The notes under the pieces are model-generated. The model did no database searches, was not told the origin of the DNA, and worked only from the letters and a program-made list of their open reading frames with translations. DNA of 64,000 nucleotides, from contig NZ_JAHPYF010000004.1 in NCBI RefSeq assembly GCF_019041915.1, positions 1 to 64,000 of the forward strand, in the 5' to 3' direction. The DNA is from Collinsella sp. MSK.8.10 (lineage in GTDB: Bacteria; Actinomycetota; Coriobacteriia; Coriobacteriales; Coriobacteriaceae). The position numbers were made by a program, and so were the translations under genes. Numbering within the stretch: the first letter of the stretch is position 1; each line of letters starts with the position of its first letter. This document shows positions 53,484 through 62,857 of the stretch, one piece after another.

Positions 53484-53663
53484 ATGCCCGTACCTAAACA
53501 AAAGCAGGGTCGTATCCGCACTCACACCCGTCGTTCCGCCAACATGAAGATCTCGGCTGCGGCTCAGTCCACGTGCCCCCGTTGCGGCGCTGTCAAGCTT
53601 CCGCACCACGTGTGCCCCAGCTGCGGTTTCTACAAGGACCGCGAGGTTATCGTTACCGAGTAA
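53484..53663 (+). CDS. rpmF: Ribosomal protein L32
   Basis: 59 residues. Starts MPVPKQKQGRIRTHTRRS; C-x2-C...C-x2-C zinc ribbon (CPRCGAVKLPHHVCPSCG). AAGGAAGG before the ATG. Confidence 0.95.
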   Translation: MPVPKQKQGRIRTHTRRSANMKISAAAQSTCPRCGAVKLPHHVCPSCGFYKDREVIVTE

Positions 53664-53703
53664 CGGTATACTCTGGATGCGATGCCGTTCCAAATGGAAC
53701 CAC

Positions 53704-53733
53704 AATGGCCGGCTCAATGAGTCGGCCATTTTT
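53704..53733 (+). terminator. Terminator between rpmF and plsX
   Basis: AATGGCCGGCT and AGTCGGCCATT (one G-U) with loop CAATG, then TTTTT. Confidence 0.85.
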
Positions 53734-53750
53734 GTATAAGGAGCATGTAT

Positions 53751-54770
53751 ATGAGTAACGTTCGCGTTTGTGTAGACGTTGTGGGTGGAGACGAGAAACC
53801 TCAGGTCGTTCTCGATGGTATCGAGGCTGCACTTGCCGCCGATCCCGATATCGAGGTCTTGGCAGCTGGCCCCGCCGAAATCGTCAATCCCTTTGCTGCT
53901 TCCCACGCACGTGTTGAGGCCCTTGAGGCACCCGACGTTATCGCCATGGATGACGATCCCATTCGCGCCGTGATGACCAAGCGCAAGTCTTCGATTGTGC
54001 TTTCCTGCCGCGCCATTAAGAAGGGCAACGCGGACGCGTTCTTCTCTGCTGGTTCTACTGGTGCTATGACCGCCGCGGCCACCGCTTACGTGACGCCATT
54101 TAGGTATCAGGCCGAGGGCAAGAAGCAGCCGGTGCGTCCGTGCCTCACCAATGCGCTGCCCAATCGTTCCGGCGGCCTGACGGTCCTGTGCGACATGGGC
54201 GCCAACCCCGATGTCGAGGTCGATGACATGGTGCGTTTTGCTCAGATGGGTAGCGCCTATGCTCGCGTCGTCCTGGGCATCGAGCATCCCCGCGTGGGCC
54301 TGCTTGCTAACGGCACCGAGGACGAGAAGGGCTCCAACTTTACCAAGGCCTGCTTCCCGGCCATGAAAGCCGCCGTTCCCGGCTTTTTTGGTAACTGCGA
54401 GGGAACGGACATCACCTCCGGTAACTTCGATGTCGTCGTTGCCGATGGCATGTCGGGCAATATTGCGCTCAAGGCCACCGAGGGCGCTGCCAAGTTTTTG
54501 CTGCAGGAACTCAAGGGTGCCTTTATGTCTTCGCTTGGCACCAAGATCGCCGCGCTGCTCATTAAAAAGCAGATGCGCGAGATAAAGGCCAAGCTTTCGG
54601 GCGACGCCAAGGGTGGCGCGATTCTTTTGGGCCTGCGCGGCGTGGTCCTGATCGGCCATGGCGCCACTTCGGTCGAGGCTGTTAAAAACGGTACGCTCGC
54701 GGCGGCCGAAGCCGTGCGCGCCGGGCTGGTCGAGAATGTCGCCAACTCCATGGACGGCATCGTTTTATAA
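53751..54770 (+). CDS. plsX: Phosphate acyltransferase PlsX
   Basis: 339 residues from ATG 53751; AAGGAG is 8 bases upstream, too close for ATG 53745. Opens VCVDVVGGDEKPQVVLDGI (the usual DAMGGD reads DVVGGD). RKSSIVLSCRAIKKGNADAFFSAGSTGA, LCDMGANPDVEVDDMVRFAQMG, and GNFDVVVADGMSGNIALKATEG are typical. Makes acyl-phosphate for phospholipid synthesis. Grouped with acpP and rnc. Confidence 0.92.
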   Translation: MSNVRVCVDVVGGDEKPQVVLDGIEAALAADPDIEVLAAGPAEIVNPFAASHARVEALEAPDVIAMDDDPIRAVMTKRKSSIVLSCRAIKKGNADAFFSAGSTGAMTAAATAYVTPFRYQAEGKKQPVRPCLTNALPNRSGGLTVLCDMGANPDVEVDDMVRFAQMGSAYARVVLGIEHPRVGLLANGTEDEKGSNFTKACFPAMKAAVPGFFGNCEGTDITSGNFDVVVADGMSGNIALKATEGAAKFLLQELKGAFMSSLGTKIAALLIKKQMREIKAKLSGDAKGGAILLGLRGVVLIGHGATSVEAVKNGTLAAAEAVRAGLVENVANSMDGIVL

Positions 54771-54826
54771 CAGCGGCGTTATGCGTCTCGGGGCGTGCGT
54801 CGTGGGGTAGAATCAGAACCGTGTCT

Positions 54827-54855
54827 TGGTACCGCCCGGGCGGTACCATTCTTTT
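54827..54855 (+). terminator. 22-bp perfect palindrome followed by T-rich tract
   Basis: Palindrome centred on CCCGGG with GGTACC in both arms (54827-54848), then TTCTTTT. Probable partial terminator between plsX and acpP. Confidence 0.65.
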
Positions 54856-54884
54856 GGTATTCATGCACTATGAGAGGAAGCGCT

Positions 54885-55127
54885 ATGGACCGCTCCGAAA
54901 TCTTCGACAAGATCGCCGAGGTCGCTGCTGACGTTCTGGGCGTCGATGTTGCCGAAATTAGCGATGAGACCACCTTTGACGACCTCGATGCCAACTCGCT
55001 CGAGCGCCTGCAGCTGGTTACGGCTATCGAGGACGAGTTCAACCTCGAGATCGATGACGAGACTCTGCTCTCGCTCAACTCTGTCGCCGACGCCGTCGAC
55101 GCGATCGAAAATGCCAGGGAGGCCTAA
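54885..55127 (+). CDS. acpP: Acyl carrier protein
   Basis: 80 residues from ATG 54885 (GAGAGGAAG upstream). The attachment Ser lies in DANSLERLQLV; the common D-S-L is N-S-L here, which is tolerated in some families. Acidic helix II and the FNLEIDDETLLSLNSV segment are typical. Carries acyl chains for fatty acid and phospholipid synthesis. Confidence 0.88.
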   Translation: MDRSEIFDKIAEVAADVLGVDVAEISDETTFDDLDANSLERLQLVTAIEDEFNLEIDDETLLSLNSVADAVDAIENAREA

Positions 55128-55130
55128 GTC

Positions 55131-55856
55131 TTGGCTTTGTCTGAACGACTTACGCGCGCCCAGGAAATCCTGGGCCATGAGTTCAATAATAAGGTGCTGC
55201 TGCGCGCGGCCCTTACGCATCCCTCGGCAGTCGAGGGCCAGCCGGTTTCTGCCAGCTATGAGCGCCTTGAGTTCTTGGGCGATTCCATTTTGGGCGCTGT
55301 GGTCGCACGCTCCCTGTTTGAATCCTATCCGGAGTTTGACGAGGGCAAGCTCACGCGCCTGAAGGTGTCGCTTGTCTCGGGCGCTACGCTGTCCGAGGTT
55401 TCTCACGAGCTGGGCATCGACGACATCATCATCTTTGGTGCCTCCGAGACCGGTACCGGTGCGCGCGGCCTGCATTCGGCGCTCGAGAACGTCTATGAGT
55501 CGCTCGTGGGCGCGCTGTACCTGGATGCTGGCTGGGATGCCGCGGCAGAGTTCATTCACCGTACGCTTAAGCCGCATTTGGCTTCCGAGCGTGCCGAGCA
55601 TCCTGCGAACCCCAAGTCGTTTTTGCAGGAGTGCGTGCAAGCCGACGGTCACGAGCCCCCGGCGTACAAGCTCGTTGGCTCCGAGGGCCCGGCGCATGCG
55701 CCCACCTTTACCGCCGTGGTTTTGATCGATGGTATTCGCCAGGGTCGCGGCTCCGGCTCCTCAAAGAAGGAAGCCGAGGGAGCCGCCGCGCTCGAAGCGC
55801 TCGACCGCATGGGTTACACCACCAACGGCGTGATTTTGAACAAGAAGCACGTGTAA
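55131..55856 (+). CDS. rnc: Ribonuclease III
   Basis: 241 residues; TTG start, GGGAGG 9 bases before. Signature YERLEFLGDSILGAVVA with the catalytic acidic residues; second acidic site ENVYESLVGALYLDAG. C-terminal dsRNA-binding domain (PKSFLQECVQADGHEPPAYKLV... to SSKKEAEGAAALEAL). Cuts rRNA precursors and structured RNAs. Confidence 0.93.
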   Translation: MALSERLTRAQEILGHEFNNKVLLRAALTHPSAVEGQPVSASYERLEFLGDSILGAVVARSLFESYPEFDEGKLTRLKVSLVSGATLSEVSHELGIDDIIIFGASETGTGARGLHSALENVYESLVGALYLDAGWDAAAEFIHRTLKPHLASERAEHPANPKSFLQECVQADGHEPPAYKLVGSEGPAHAPTFTAVVLIDGIRQGRGSGSSKKEAEGAAALEALDRMGYTTNGVILNKKHV

Positions 55857-55866
55857 GCGAGGAACC

Positions 55867-58800
55867 GTGTATCTCAAGTCCCTCACGCTCAAAGGGTTCA
55901 AGTCGTTTGCCGATCGCGCCCATATGACGTTTGAGCCGGGCCTGACCGTCATCGTCGGTCCCAACGGCTCGGGAAAATCGAACATCTCTGACTCGATTCT
56001 GTGGGTCCTGGGCGAGCAGAGCGCCAAGCAGCTGCGCGGCCAGGCCATGGAGGACGTCATCTTCTCGGGCTCGTCAGCGCGCAAGCCGGTGGGTATCGCC
56101 GAGGTCACGCTGGTGCTCGATAACTCGGACCATATGCTGCCCGTCGATTTTGACGAGGTCGCCATCACCCGTCGCATGTATCGCTCGGGTGAAAGCGAGT
56201 ACCTCATCAACTCGAGTCCGTGCCGCCTGATGGACATTCAGGACATCCTGCACGATTCAGGCCTGGGTAAGGATACGCATTCCATCATCAGCCAGGGCAA
56301 GCTCGACGCCATTTTGCAGAGCCGCCCGGAGGAGCGCCGCGCCCTCATCGAGGAGGCCGCCGGCATCTCCAAGCACAAGCGCCGCAAGGAACGCGCGCTC
56401 AAAAAGATTAAGTCGATGGACGAGCACCTGACACGTGCCCGCGACATCAATAAGGAAATCGCCCGTCAGCTGCGACCGTTGGAGCGTCAGGTCGATCGCG
56501 CGCGCAAGTATAAAGAGCTGTCCTCGCGCGCGAACGAGCTTACGCAGATGCTAGCCGTCGACGAGCTGCGTTCGCTGCAGTCGCAGTGGAACGACCTGGA
56601 GAGCCGTTCCAAGGAAGGTGCCGCCGAACTTGAGCTTGCGCAGTACCGCTTGGGCGAAAAGGAGCGCGAGCTCGAGAAGCTTCAGGTCATGCTCGAGGAA
56701 AAGGGCCTGTTTGTGGGCGACCTGGGCGAGCAGCGCCGTCATATGCAAGATGTGGTCGGCCGCATTAACTCCGACATGCGCCTGCTCGAGGAAAAGGGCC
56801 ACAACATGGTGTCGCGCCTGTCTGACATGCGCGGACAGATTTCGAGCTCCGAGCATCAGCGTCGTCGCGTGGTCGAGGAGCTCGAGGACGCGCGTGCGCA
56901 GCTTGAGGAAGTGACCGGTGCGCACATGCAGGCCCAGGAGGACGTTGACGCCGCTGGCCCTGCCGCTGCCGAGCTCCACGAGCGGCGCGTGGCGCTCGAC
57001 AATCAGATCTCGCAGCTTACGCGTGAGCAACGCGATGTGCAGCGCGTAGCCGATAATGCCGCGCTCGAGCTCGCCAAGGTGAAGGATTCCTTGAGCAATG
57101 CCGAGGTCGAGGACAACATTTATGCCTCGCGCCTGGAGCAGATTGACGAGCAGCTCGAGGAGGTCATGGCCTCGCTCGAGAGCCGTCGTGACCGCGCCGA
57201 GGAGCTTGAAGGCGCTCTTGAGGAAGCGCGCCAGGCCCAGGCCGATGCACGTGAGGCCACCGAGGTCGCCCGTGCAGCCCTGAAGGACTTGCGTAATCGT
57301 GAGAGTGAGGCGCGCAACAAGCTGTCCGAGGTGCGCTCGGAGCTTGCCAGCCAAAAGAAACTCGATGCCCGCATGGCCGACAGCTCGCCGCTCGTGAGCC
57401 GTCTGGTGGGTGTGCTGGGCGACGATGTCTTGGGTCGTCTGGGCGACGTGCTGGAGGCCCCGCGCGAGCTTGAGGGCCTGGTTGAGCAATTGCTCGCCGG
57501 CGATATCGATGCGCTGCTGTTTGATGACGCCGCCACGCTTGAGCGTGCCGGTCGTGCGGCTCTGGACCAAAAGAAGGCCTCGGGCGAGGCATTGCTGGTG
57601 GCGCGCGGCGTGAGCGGCTCTACCGCCGCTGAGGGCGCTGCCGGTACCCGCCTGGTTGATCGTCTGTCCGTGCGCGCAGGCTACGGACCCGTCGTCGAGG
57701 CGCTGCTCGGCGGCTATTACGTAGTGGACGATCTTTCTGCCGCGCTTTCGGCGCCGGTCGTTGACGGCGTGACTTACGTGACCCCCGATGGCGCCCGCGT
57801 CGCCTGCGGCGGCCTGGTGCGTGTGGGCCTCGATGCCGGCGAGGCGTCGGGTGCTCTGGAGCGTAAGCGTCGCATTCGCGAGCTGGAGGGGCTTGAGCCC
57901 GATTTGGCCGCTGTGTTTGAGCATGTGTCGGATCAGGTCGTCGAGGCCAATGCGGCCGTTGAGGAAGCGCGTGCCGCTGAGGGCGATGTCGCCGGTGAGA
58001 TTGCCCGTCTTGAGGGCGAGCGCCGCTCGCTGCTTTCCGAGATCGGCCGCTTGGAGCAAAGCGCCAACAATGCCGAGGTCGAGCGCGTGCGCATCTCCAA
58101 GCGCCGCGAGCAGGCCGCCGAAGCCGTTCGCGCTGCGCGCCCGCGGGTTGATGAGCTCACCCGTTCGCGTGACGAGGCCCGCGCGCAGGCAAGCGATCTG
58201 GGCTTGCAGATTGCCGAGGCCAACGACGAACTTGACCGCGTTCGCCGTGACGATTCCGAGGCCGCCGGTAAGCTCGCCGATGCCAAGGTGCGCCTGGCCC
58301 AGACGAGCGAGCGCCTGCGTTCGCTGAAGGGCCGCGTGCCCGACCTTGAGCATCGTCTTGAGGGCATCGACCGTCGTATCCGCGGAACACGCCAGGCCTC
58401 GCGCTCGCTCGAATTGCTGCGCCTGCGCGTCGATCCCATGCACGAACGCTATTCGGCCCTGCTGGAGCGCGCGTCGGATTGGGCCTCGCGTCTGCGTGAC
58501 CAGGCTTCGCTCGAGGAGGCTGACTCGGCCTCGCTTAAGAAGACCATTGAGGACGCCAAGGCCGAGGTCTCCCGCGCCAAGGAGCGGGTCGATGCCGCCA
58601 CCGCGACGCAAAACGAGTTCAAGGTCGCTCGCGGCAAGCTTGAGGTGCAGGTAGAGGCGGCTATCAAGGCCATTACCGCCGATGGCACCACGGTGCTCGA
58701 GGAGGCGCTCATGCTTCCTGCGCCCACCGACCGTGACGCTGCCGAGCGTGAGCTCAACCAGCTCGTGCGCCAGATCAACAACCTGGGCCCTGTGAACCAG

Positions 58801-59403
58801 GTTGCCATGGAGGAGTACGAGCAGCTCAAGCGCCGCGCCGATTACATCGAGGAGCAGCTGGCCGATCTGGAGAGCGCGCGCAAGGCGCTCACCAAGATCA
58901 CCGTGGCCATTGACCGTAAGATGCGCAAGGCCTTCCTGGTGACCTTCGAGAAGGTCGATGCGAACTTCCGCGAGATCTTCGCCATGCTGTTTCCGGGTGG
59001 CCAGGCACATCTGGAGATGACCGACCCTGAGCATCCGGCCGAGACGGGCATCGAGGTCGTGGCGCAGCCGCGTGGCAAGCGCATCACCAAGATGATGCTC
59101 ATGTCGGGCGGCGAGAAGAGCCTGACGGCGCTCGCCTTGCTCTTTGCTGTCTATCGCACGCGTACGGTGCCGTTCTATGTGCTGGACGAGGTCGAGGCGG
59201 CGCTCGATGACGCCAACCTGTCCAAGCTCATCGGCGCACTCGACGTGTTGCGTTCCGATACGCAGCTCTTGGTTATCTCGCATCAGCGCCGTACTATGGA
59301 GGACGCTGACGTCCTCTACGGCGTCTCGATGCAAGCCGACGGCGTCAGTCGCGTCGTCTCGCAAAAACTCGATCGCGAAACCGGAAAGGTCGTGAATGCA
59401 TAA
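55867..59403 (+). CDS. smc: Chromosome segregation protein SMC
   Basis: 1178 residues; GTG start with GAGGAA before it. N-terminal ATPase half with GPNGSGKSNISD, first coiled coil, hinge (about 500-650), second coiled coil, and C-terminal half with the ABC signature LMSGGEKSLTALALL and Walker B VLDEVEAALDD. Core of the condensin complex; scpA and scpB are not in the window. Confidence 0.95.
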   Translation: MYLKSLTLKGFKSFADRAHMTFEPGLTVIVGPNGSGKSNISDSILWVLGEQSAKQLRGQAMEDVIFSGSSARKPVGIAEVTLVLDNSDHMLPVDFDEVAITRRMYRSGESEYLINSSPCRLMDIQDILHDSGLGKDTHSIISQGKLDAILQSRPEERRALIEEAAGISKHKRRKERALKKIKSMDEHLTRARDINKEIARQLRPLERQVDRARKYKELSSRANELTQMLAVDELRSLQSQWNDLESRSKEGAAELELAQYRLGEKERELEKLQVMLEEKGLFVGDLGEQRRHMQDVVGRINSDMRLLEEKGHNMVSRLSDMRGQISSSEHQRRRVVEELEDARAQLEEVTGAHMQAQEDVDAAGPAAAELHERRVALDNQISQLTREQRDVQRVADNAALELAKVKDSLSNAEVEDNIYASRLEQIDEQLEEVMASLESRRDRAEELEGALEEARQAQADAREATEVARAALKDLRNRESEARNKLSEVRSELASQKKLDARMADSSPLVSRLVGVLGDDVLGRLGDVLEAPRELEGLVEQLLAGDIDALLFDDAATLERAGRAALDQKKASGEALLVARGVSGSTAAEGAAGTRLVDRLSVRAGYGPVVEALLGGYYVVDDLSAALSAPVVDGVTYVTPDGARVACGGLVRVGLDAGEASGALERKRRIRELEGLEPDLAAVFEHVSDQVVEANAAVEEARAAEGDVAGEIARLEGERRSLLSEIGRLEQSANNAEVERVRISKRREQAAEAVRAARPRVDELTRSRDEARAQASDLGLQIAEANDELDRVRRDDSEAAGKLADAKVRLAQTSERLRSLKGRVPDLEHRLEGIDRRIRGTRQASRSLELLRLRVDPMHERYSALLERASDWASRLRDQASLEEADSASLKKTIEDAKAEVSRAKERVDAATATQNEFKVARGKLEVQVEAAIKAITADGTTVLEEALMLPAPTDRDAAERELNQLVRQINNLGPVNQVAMEEYEQLKRRADYIEEQLADLESARKALTKITVAIDRKMRKAFLVTFEKVDANFREIFAMLFPGGQAHLEMTDPEHPAETGIEVVAQPRGKRITKMMLMSGGEKSLTALALLFAVYRTRTVPFYVLDEVEAALDDANLSKLIGALDVLRSDTQLLVISHQRRTMEDADVLYGVSMQADGVSRVVSQKLDRETGKVVNA

Positions 59404-60320
59404 TGGGATTCTTCGATGCTCTCTCGCGCGGACTTGAGCGCAGCCGCGAGGCCCTCAACGAGGTCTTCTACTTTGGCGGCGAGGTCGACGAGGATTTTTG
59501 GGAGGACCTAGAGGACACCCTCGTCATGGGTGACATGGGTGCCGAGGTCGCGATCCAGGTGTCCGATGACCTGCGCGATGCCGCGGCCAAGAAGAACCTT
59601 AAGACCGCCCCGCAGCTCCGTCGCGCCCTGGCCGAGCAGCTCGAGCAGCATTTTGTGCCCGTCGAGCGCGATCCGTTCGCCGACACGCCGAGTTGCGTGC
59701 TGTTTGTGGGCATTAACGGTGCCGGCAAGACCACGACGGTCGGCAAGATCGCGAGCGCCATGTCTGCCCGCGGCAAGAACGTCGTGATCGGCTCAGCCGA
59801 CACCTTCCGCGCCGCCGCCATTGAGCAGCTCGATGTGTGGGGCCAGCGCGCCGGCGTTCCCGTCATCAAGCGCGACCGCGGCTCCGACCCGGCGAGCGTT
59901 TGCTACGACGTGCTCGACGAGGCCGACAAGCGCGGCAGCGACCTGGTGCTTATCGACACCGCCGGTCGTCTGCACACGAGCCCCGAGCTCATGCGCGAGC
60001 TTGCCAAGGTGGTCAACGTGACGCGTAAGCGCGCCGCCAATATGGCCGCCGGCCCCATGCCCGTCTCGGTCGTCCTCGTAATCGATGCCGCAACAGGCCA
60101 AAACGGCCTGAACCAGGCGCTCGAGTTTAACGAGGCGCTGGGCCTGGACGGTATTATCATGACAAAGCTCGACGGCACGGCAAAGGGCGGTATCGCCATG
60201 GCCGTGGCCGAGAAGCTCAAGCTTCCCATCCTGCGCATCGGCGTGGGCGAGCAGGTCGATGACCTGCAGGAGTTTAATGCCAAAGATTTCTGCCGCGCCC
60301 TGGTGGGCGAGTCCAATTAA
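59403..60320 (+). CDS. ftsY: Signal recognition particle receptor FtsY
   Basis: 305 residues, a short form lacking the long acidic A domain. NG domains: FVGINGAGKTTTVGKIAS, SADTFRAAAIEQL, LIDTAGRLHTSPELM and TKLDGTAKGGIAM. Docks SRP-ribosome complexes at the membrane. Its start overlaps the smc stop region by one base. Confidence 0.94.
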   Translation: MGFFDALSRGLERSREALNEVFYFGGEVDEDFWEDLEDTLVMGDMGAEVAIQVSDDLRDAAAKKNLKTAPQLRRALAEQLEQHFVPVERDPFADTPSCVLFVGINGAGKTTTVGKIASAMSARGKNVVIGSADTFRAAAIEQLDVWGQRAGVPVIKRDRGSDPASVCYDVLDEADKRGSDLVLIDTAGRLHTSPELMRELAKVVNVTRKRAANMAAGPMPVSVVLVIDAATGQNGLNQALEFNEALGLDGIIMTKLDGTAKGGIAMAVAEKLKLPILRIGVGEQVDDLQEFNAKDFCRALVGESN

Positions 60321-60330
60321 GGAGTGACTA

Positions 60331-61806
60331 GTGTTTGATTCCCTGAGCGATCGCCTCAACGACACATTTGACCGCCTGCGCGGCAAGGGCAAGCTGACCG
60401 AGGCCGATATCACCTCGGCCATGCGCGACATTCGCATGGCGCTGCTCGAGGCCGACGTCAACTTCAAGGTCGTCAAGGAGTTCGTCGCCAAGACCAAGGA
60501 GCGCTGCATGACCGCCGAGGTCATGGAGTCGCTGTCGCCGGCGCAAAACGTCGTCAAGATCGTGCTCGATGAGCTCACCGATATGCTCGGTTCCACCGAG
60601 AGCAAGCTCGTCTTTAGCAACCGCATCCCCAATGTCATCATGCTCGTGGGCCTGCAGGGCTCCGGTAAGACCACGGCGGCCGTAAAGCTGGCATACCTGC
60701 TCAAGAAGCAGGGTCGCTCGCCGCTGCTCGCCGCGTGCGACGTCTATCGTCCCGCCGCTGCCGACCAGCTTGCCACGCTCGGTGGCGAGATCGGCGTGCC
60801 GGTCTTCCGCGGTGACGGCGCGCACCCGGTCGATATCGCCAAGGGCGCCATCCAGGAGGCCGTTGACCACCTGCGCGACGTGGTCATCGTCGATACCGCC
60901 GGTCGCCTGCAGATCGACGAGCAGATGATGCAGGAGGCCGTGGACATCAAGAAGGCCGTCAAGCCCGATCAGGTGCTGATGGTTGTCGATGCCATGACCG
61001 GTCAGGATATCGTCAACGTCGTCTCGACCTTCGCCGAGCGCACCGACTTTGACGGCGTGATCATCTCCAAGCTCGACGGCGATGCCCGTGGCGGCGGCGC
61101 GCTTTCCGTGCGCCAGGTGACCGGCAAGCCCATCAAGTTCGTGAGCATGGGCGAGAAGCCCGATTCGCTGGAGCCGTTCTATCCCGATCGTATGGCCAAG
61201 CGCATTCTTGGCATGGGCGACGTTGTCGGCATTATCGAGAAGGCCCAGGAGGCGGCCGACGCCGAGCAGCTCGAGGCTGCCGAGCGCATGCTGCGCGAGG
61301 GCTTCACCATGAACGACATGCTCGATCAGATGAAAGCCGTCAAGAAGATGGGCGGCATGAAGGGGATCCTGGGCATGCTCCCCGGTGGCCAGCGTGCACT
61401 CAACCAGATGGGCGGCAACCTGGACGAGGGCATCTTCGATAAGAACGAGGCCATCATCATGTCGATGACCAAGGAGGAGCGCCTGCGTCCCTCCATCATC
61501 AACGGTCAGCGCCGCGCGCGTATCGCCAAGGGCGCCGGCGTAACCCCCACCGAGGTCAACAGCCTTATGAAGCAGTGGGGCGAGATGAATAAGATGATGG
61601 GCCGCATGCGCACGATGGCCAATCAGGCACAGGCCGGCGGTAAAAAAGGCAAAAAGGGAAAGAAGGGCAAGAGGATGCGCATGCCCAATATCCCTGGCCT
61701 GGACGCTATGGGTCTGGGCGGCATGGGCGGCCTTGGTACGGGCGGTCCCAAGTCCGATATGGAGCTGCTGCGCCAGATGGAAGCGCAGATGCGTAATAAG
61801 AAATAG
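60331..61806 (+). CDS. ffh: Signal recognition particle protein Ffh
   Basis: 491 residues; GTG start. NG domains: LVGLQGSGKTTAAVKLA, DVYRPAAADQL, VDTAGRLQIDEQMM, SKLDGDARGGGALS. Methionine-rich M domain (MNDMLDQMKAVKKMGGMKG) binds 4.5S RNA and signal peptides. A Lys/Gly-rich stretch (GKKGKKGKKGKRMRMP) and Gly/Met-rich tail extend it. Confidence 0.95.
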   Translation: MFDSLSDRLNDTFDRLRGKGKLTEADITSAMRDIRMALLEADVNFKVVKEFVAKTKERCMTAEVMESLSPAQNVVKIVLDELTDMLGSTESKLVFSNRIPNVIMLVGLQGSGKTTAAVKLAYLLKKQGRSPLLAACDVYRPAAADQLATLGGEIGVPVFRGDGAHPVDIAKGAIQEAVDHLRDVVIVDTAGRLQIDEQMMQEAVDIKKAVKPDQVLMVVDAMTGQDIVNVVSTFAERTDFDGVIISKLDGDARGGGALSVRQVTGKPIKFVSMGEKPDSLEPFYPDRMAKRILGMGDVVGIIEKAQEAADAEQLEAAERMLREGFTMNDMLDQMKAVKKMGGMKGILGMLPGGQRALNQMGGNLDEGIFDKNEAIIMSMTKEERLRPSIINGQRRARIAKGAGVTPTEVNSLMKQWGEMNKMMGRMRTMANQAQAGGKKGKKGKKGKRMRMPNIPGLDAMGLGGMGGLGTGGPKSDMELLRQMEAQMRNKK

Positions 61807-61831
61807 GGCTGTAATTCCAGCTTGATATGGC

Positions 61832-61866
61832 AAAGGCCACTCGGAAGCTACCGGGTGGCCTTTGTT
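61832..61866 (+). terminator. Terminator after ffh
   Basis: AAAGGCCACTCGG (61832-61844) and CCGGGTGGCCTTT (61851-61863) with one G-U pair, loop AAGCTA. A-run and T-run suit either strand. Confidence 0.82.
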
Positions 61867-61926
61867 GTTGGCTATGATTGTTGGGCTGCGTTTAGCGTCG
61901 TGCCCTGAGCTCGCGGTGCCGTGCCG

Positions 61927-62691
61927 TTAGTGGCAGCCGCAGCCCTCGTGGCCCTCGTGCCCGTGATGGCCGTGACAGCTGCAGGCCTCGCCATGTTCGT
62001 GGGCGTGGTCGTGGTCATGGCCGTGGCAGCCGCACGTGGCCTCGCCGTTCTGTGCGAGCGTGCCGGCGATAAGGGCCTCGACGCAAGCGTCGCAGCTGCC
62101 CTGGGTACCTGCGTATACCGTGATGCCGGCTTGGGCAAGCGCGTTGATGGCGCCACCGCCGATACCGCCGCAGATGAGCGTGTCCACGCCGCCGTTGGCG
62201 AGCAGGCCCGCAAGGGCACCGTGGCCGGTGCCGCCGGTGCCCACGACCTGCTCGTTGAGCACCTTGCCGTCCTGAATGTCGTAGATCTTGAACTGCTCGC
62301 TGCGGCCAAAGTGCATAAAGATGTTGCCGTTGTCGTACGTGGTTGCCACCCTCATGGTGCCGACCTCCTTTGCTGGCCATGCGGCCGTTGTCGTGGAAAT
62401 GGGGGAGTACGCGATGTTGCCGCCTTCGATGACGAGCGCTCGTCCGTTGACCAGCGCGTTTGCCACCTTACGATGCGCGCGGCTGCAGATTGCCGCTACC
62501 GTGGCGCGGGCAATGCCCATGTGCTGGGCGACGGCCTCCTGATTGAGGCCCTCCAGGTCACACAGCCGCAGGACTTCGAGCTCGTCGACCGTCATATCGA
62601 TGGCGTCTCCGCTGGCAAGGCCGTCGGGGGTAAAGCCGCGGTATTCGGGGATGATCCCAACACGGCGCAGTTTTTCGCGTCTTCCTGCCAT
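61927..62691 (-). CDS. DUF134 HTH fused to NifX-like (dinitrogenase iron-molybdenum cofactor) domain
   Basis: 254 residues; AAGGAG before the ATG. Residues 1-95 are DUF134: RRVGIIPEYRGFTP and an HTH (NQEAVAQHMGIARATVAAICSRAHRKV). Residues about 112-215 are the NifX/NafY-like fold: VATTYDNGNIFMHFGRSEQFKIYDI and CGGIGGGAINALAQAGITVY with CDACVEAL. The last 35 residues are almost only His, Cys, Gly, Glu and Asp, a metal-binding tail. Probably a metal- or FeS-responsive regulator. Related genes are often two separate proteins; here they are one. Confidence 0.8.
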   Translation of the reverse strand: MAGRREKLRRVGIIPEYRGFTPDGLASGDAIDMTVDELEVLRLCDLEGLNQEAVAQHMGIARATVAAICSRAHRKVANALVNGRALVIEGGNIAYSPISTTTAAWPAKEVGTMRVATTYDNGNIFMHFGRSEQFKIYDIQDGKVLNEQVVGTGGTGHGALAGLLANGGVDTLICGGIGGGAINALAQAGITVYAGTQGSCDACVEALIAGTLAQNGEATCGCHGHDHDHAHEHGEACSCHGHHGHEGHEGCGCH

Positions 62692-62705
62692 ACGTGCTCC
62701 TTATC

Positions 62706-62770
62706 TGTCATATGTCAACAATAGGATAGCGAACGTGCAGATTTGCGCAAGGAATTTCTGGCATATGTCA
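62706..62770. promoter_or_regulatory. Two TG(T/G)CATATGTCA sites between the DUF134 gene and thyA
   Basis: TGTCATATGTCA (62706-62717) and TGGCATATGTCA (62759-62770), 53 bases apart, each nearly a dyad (TGACATATG-type). The first lies 15 bases from the DUF134 start. Likely operators, perhaps for autoregulation. Confidence 0.5.
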
Positions 62771-62857
62771 GAAAATGAGGGCTTGTGTTTGGGCTGTGGG
62801 GCCGCGTGCGCCTGGGCTACAATGAATCTCGCTTGTAGGCAACTGACAGGAGGGTCA

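Noticed and set aside
54827..54848. T-box-like GGTACCGC before acpP
   Set aside because: The word belongs to a perfect palindrome followed by T-rich bases; no T-box stem I or specifier is present.
56551..59364. 937-codon minus-strand frame opposite smc
   Set aside because: Same artefact of GC-rich codon usage; SMC motifs run the whole plus-strand frame.
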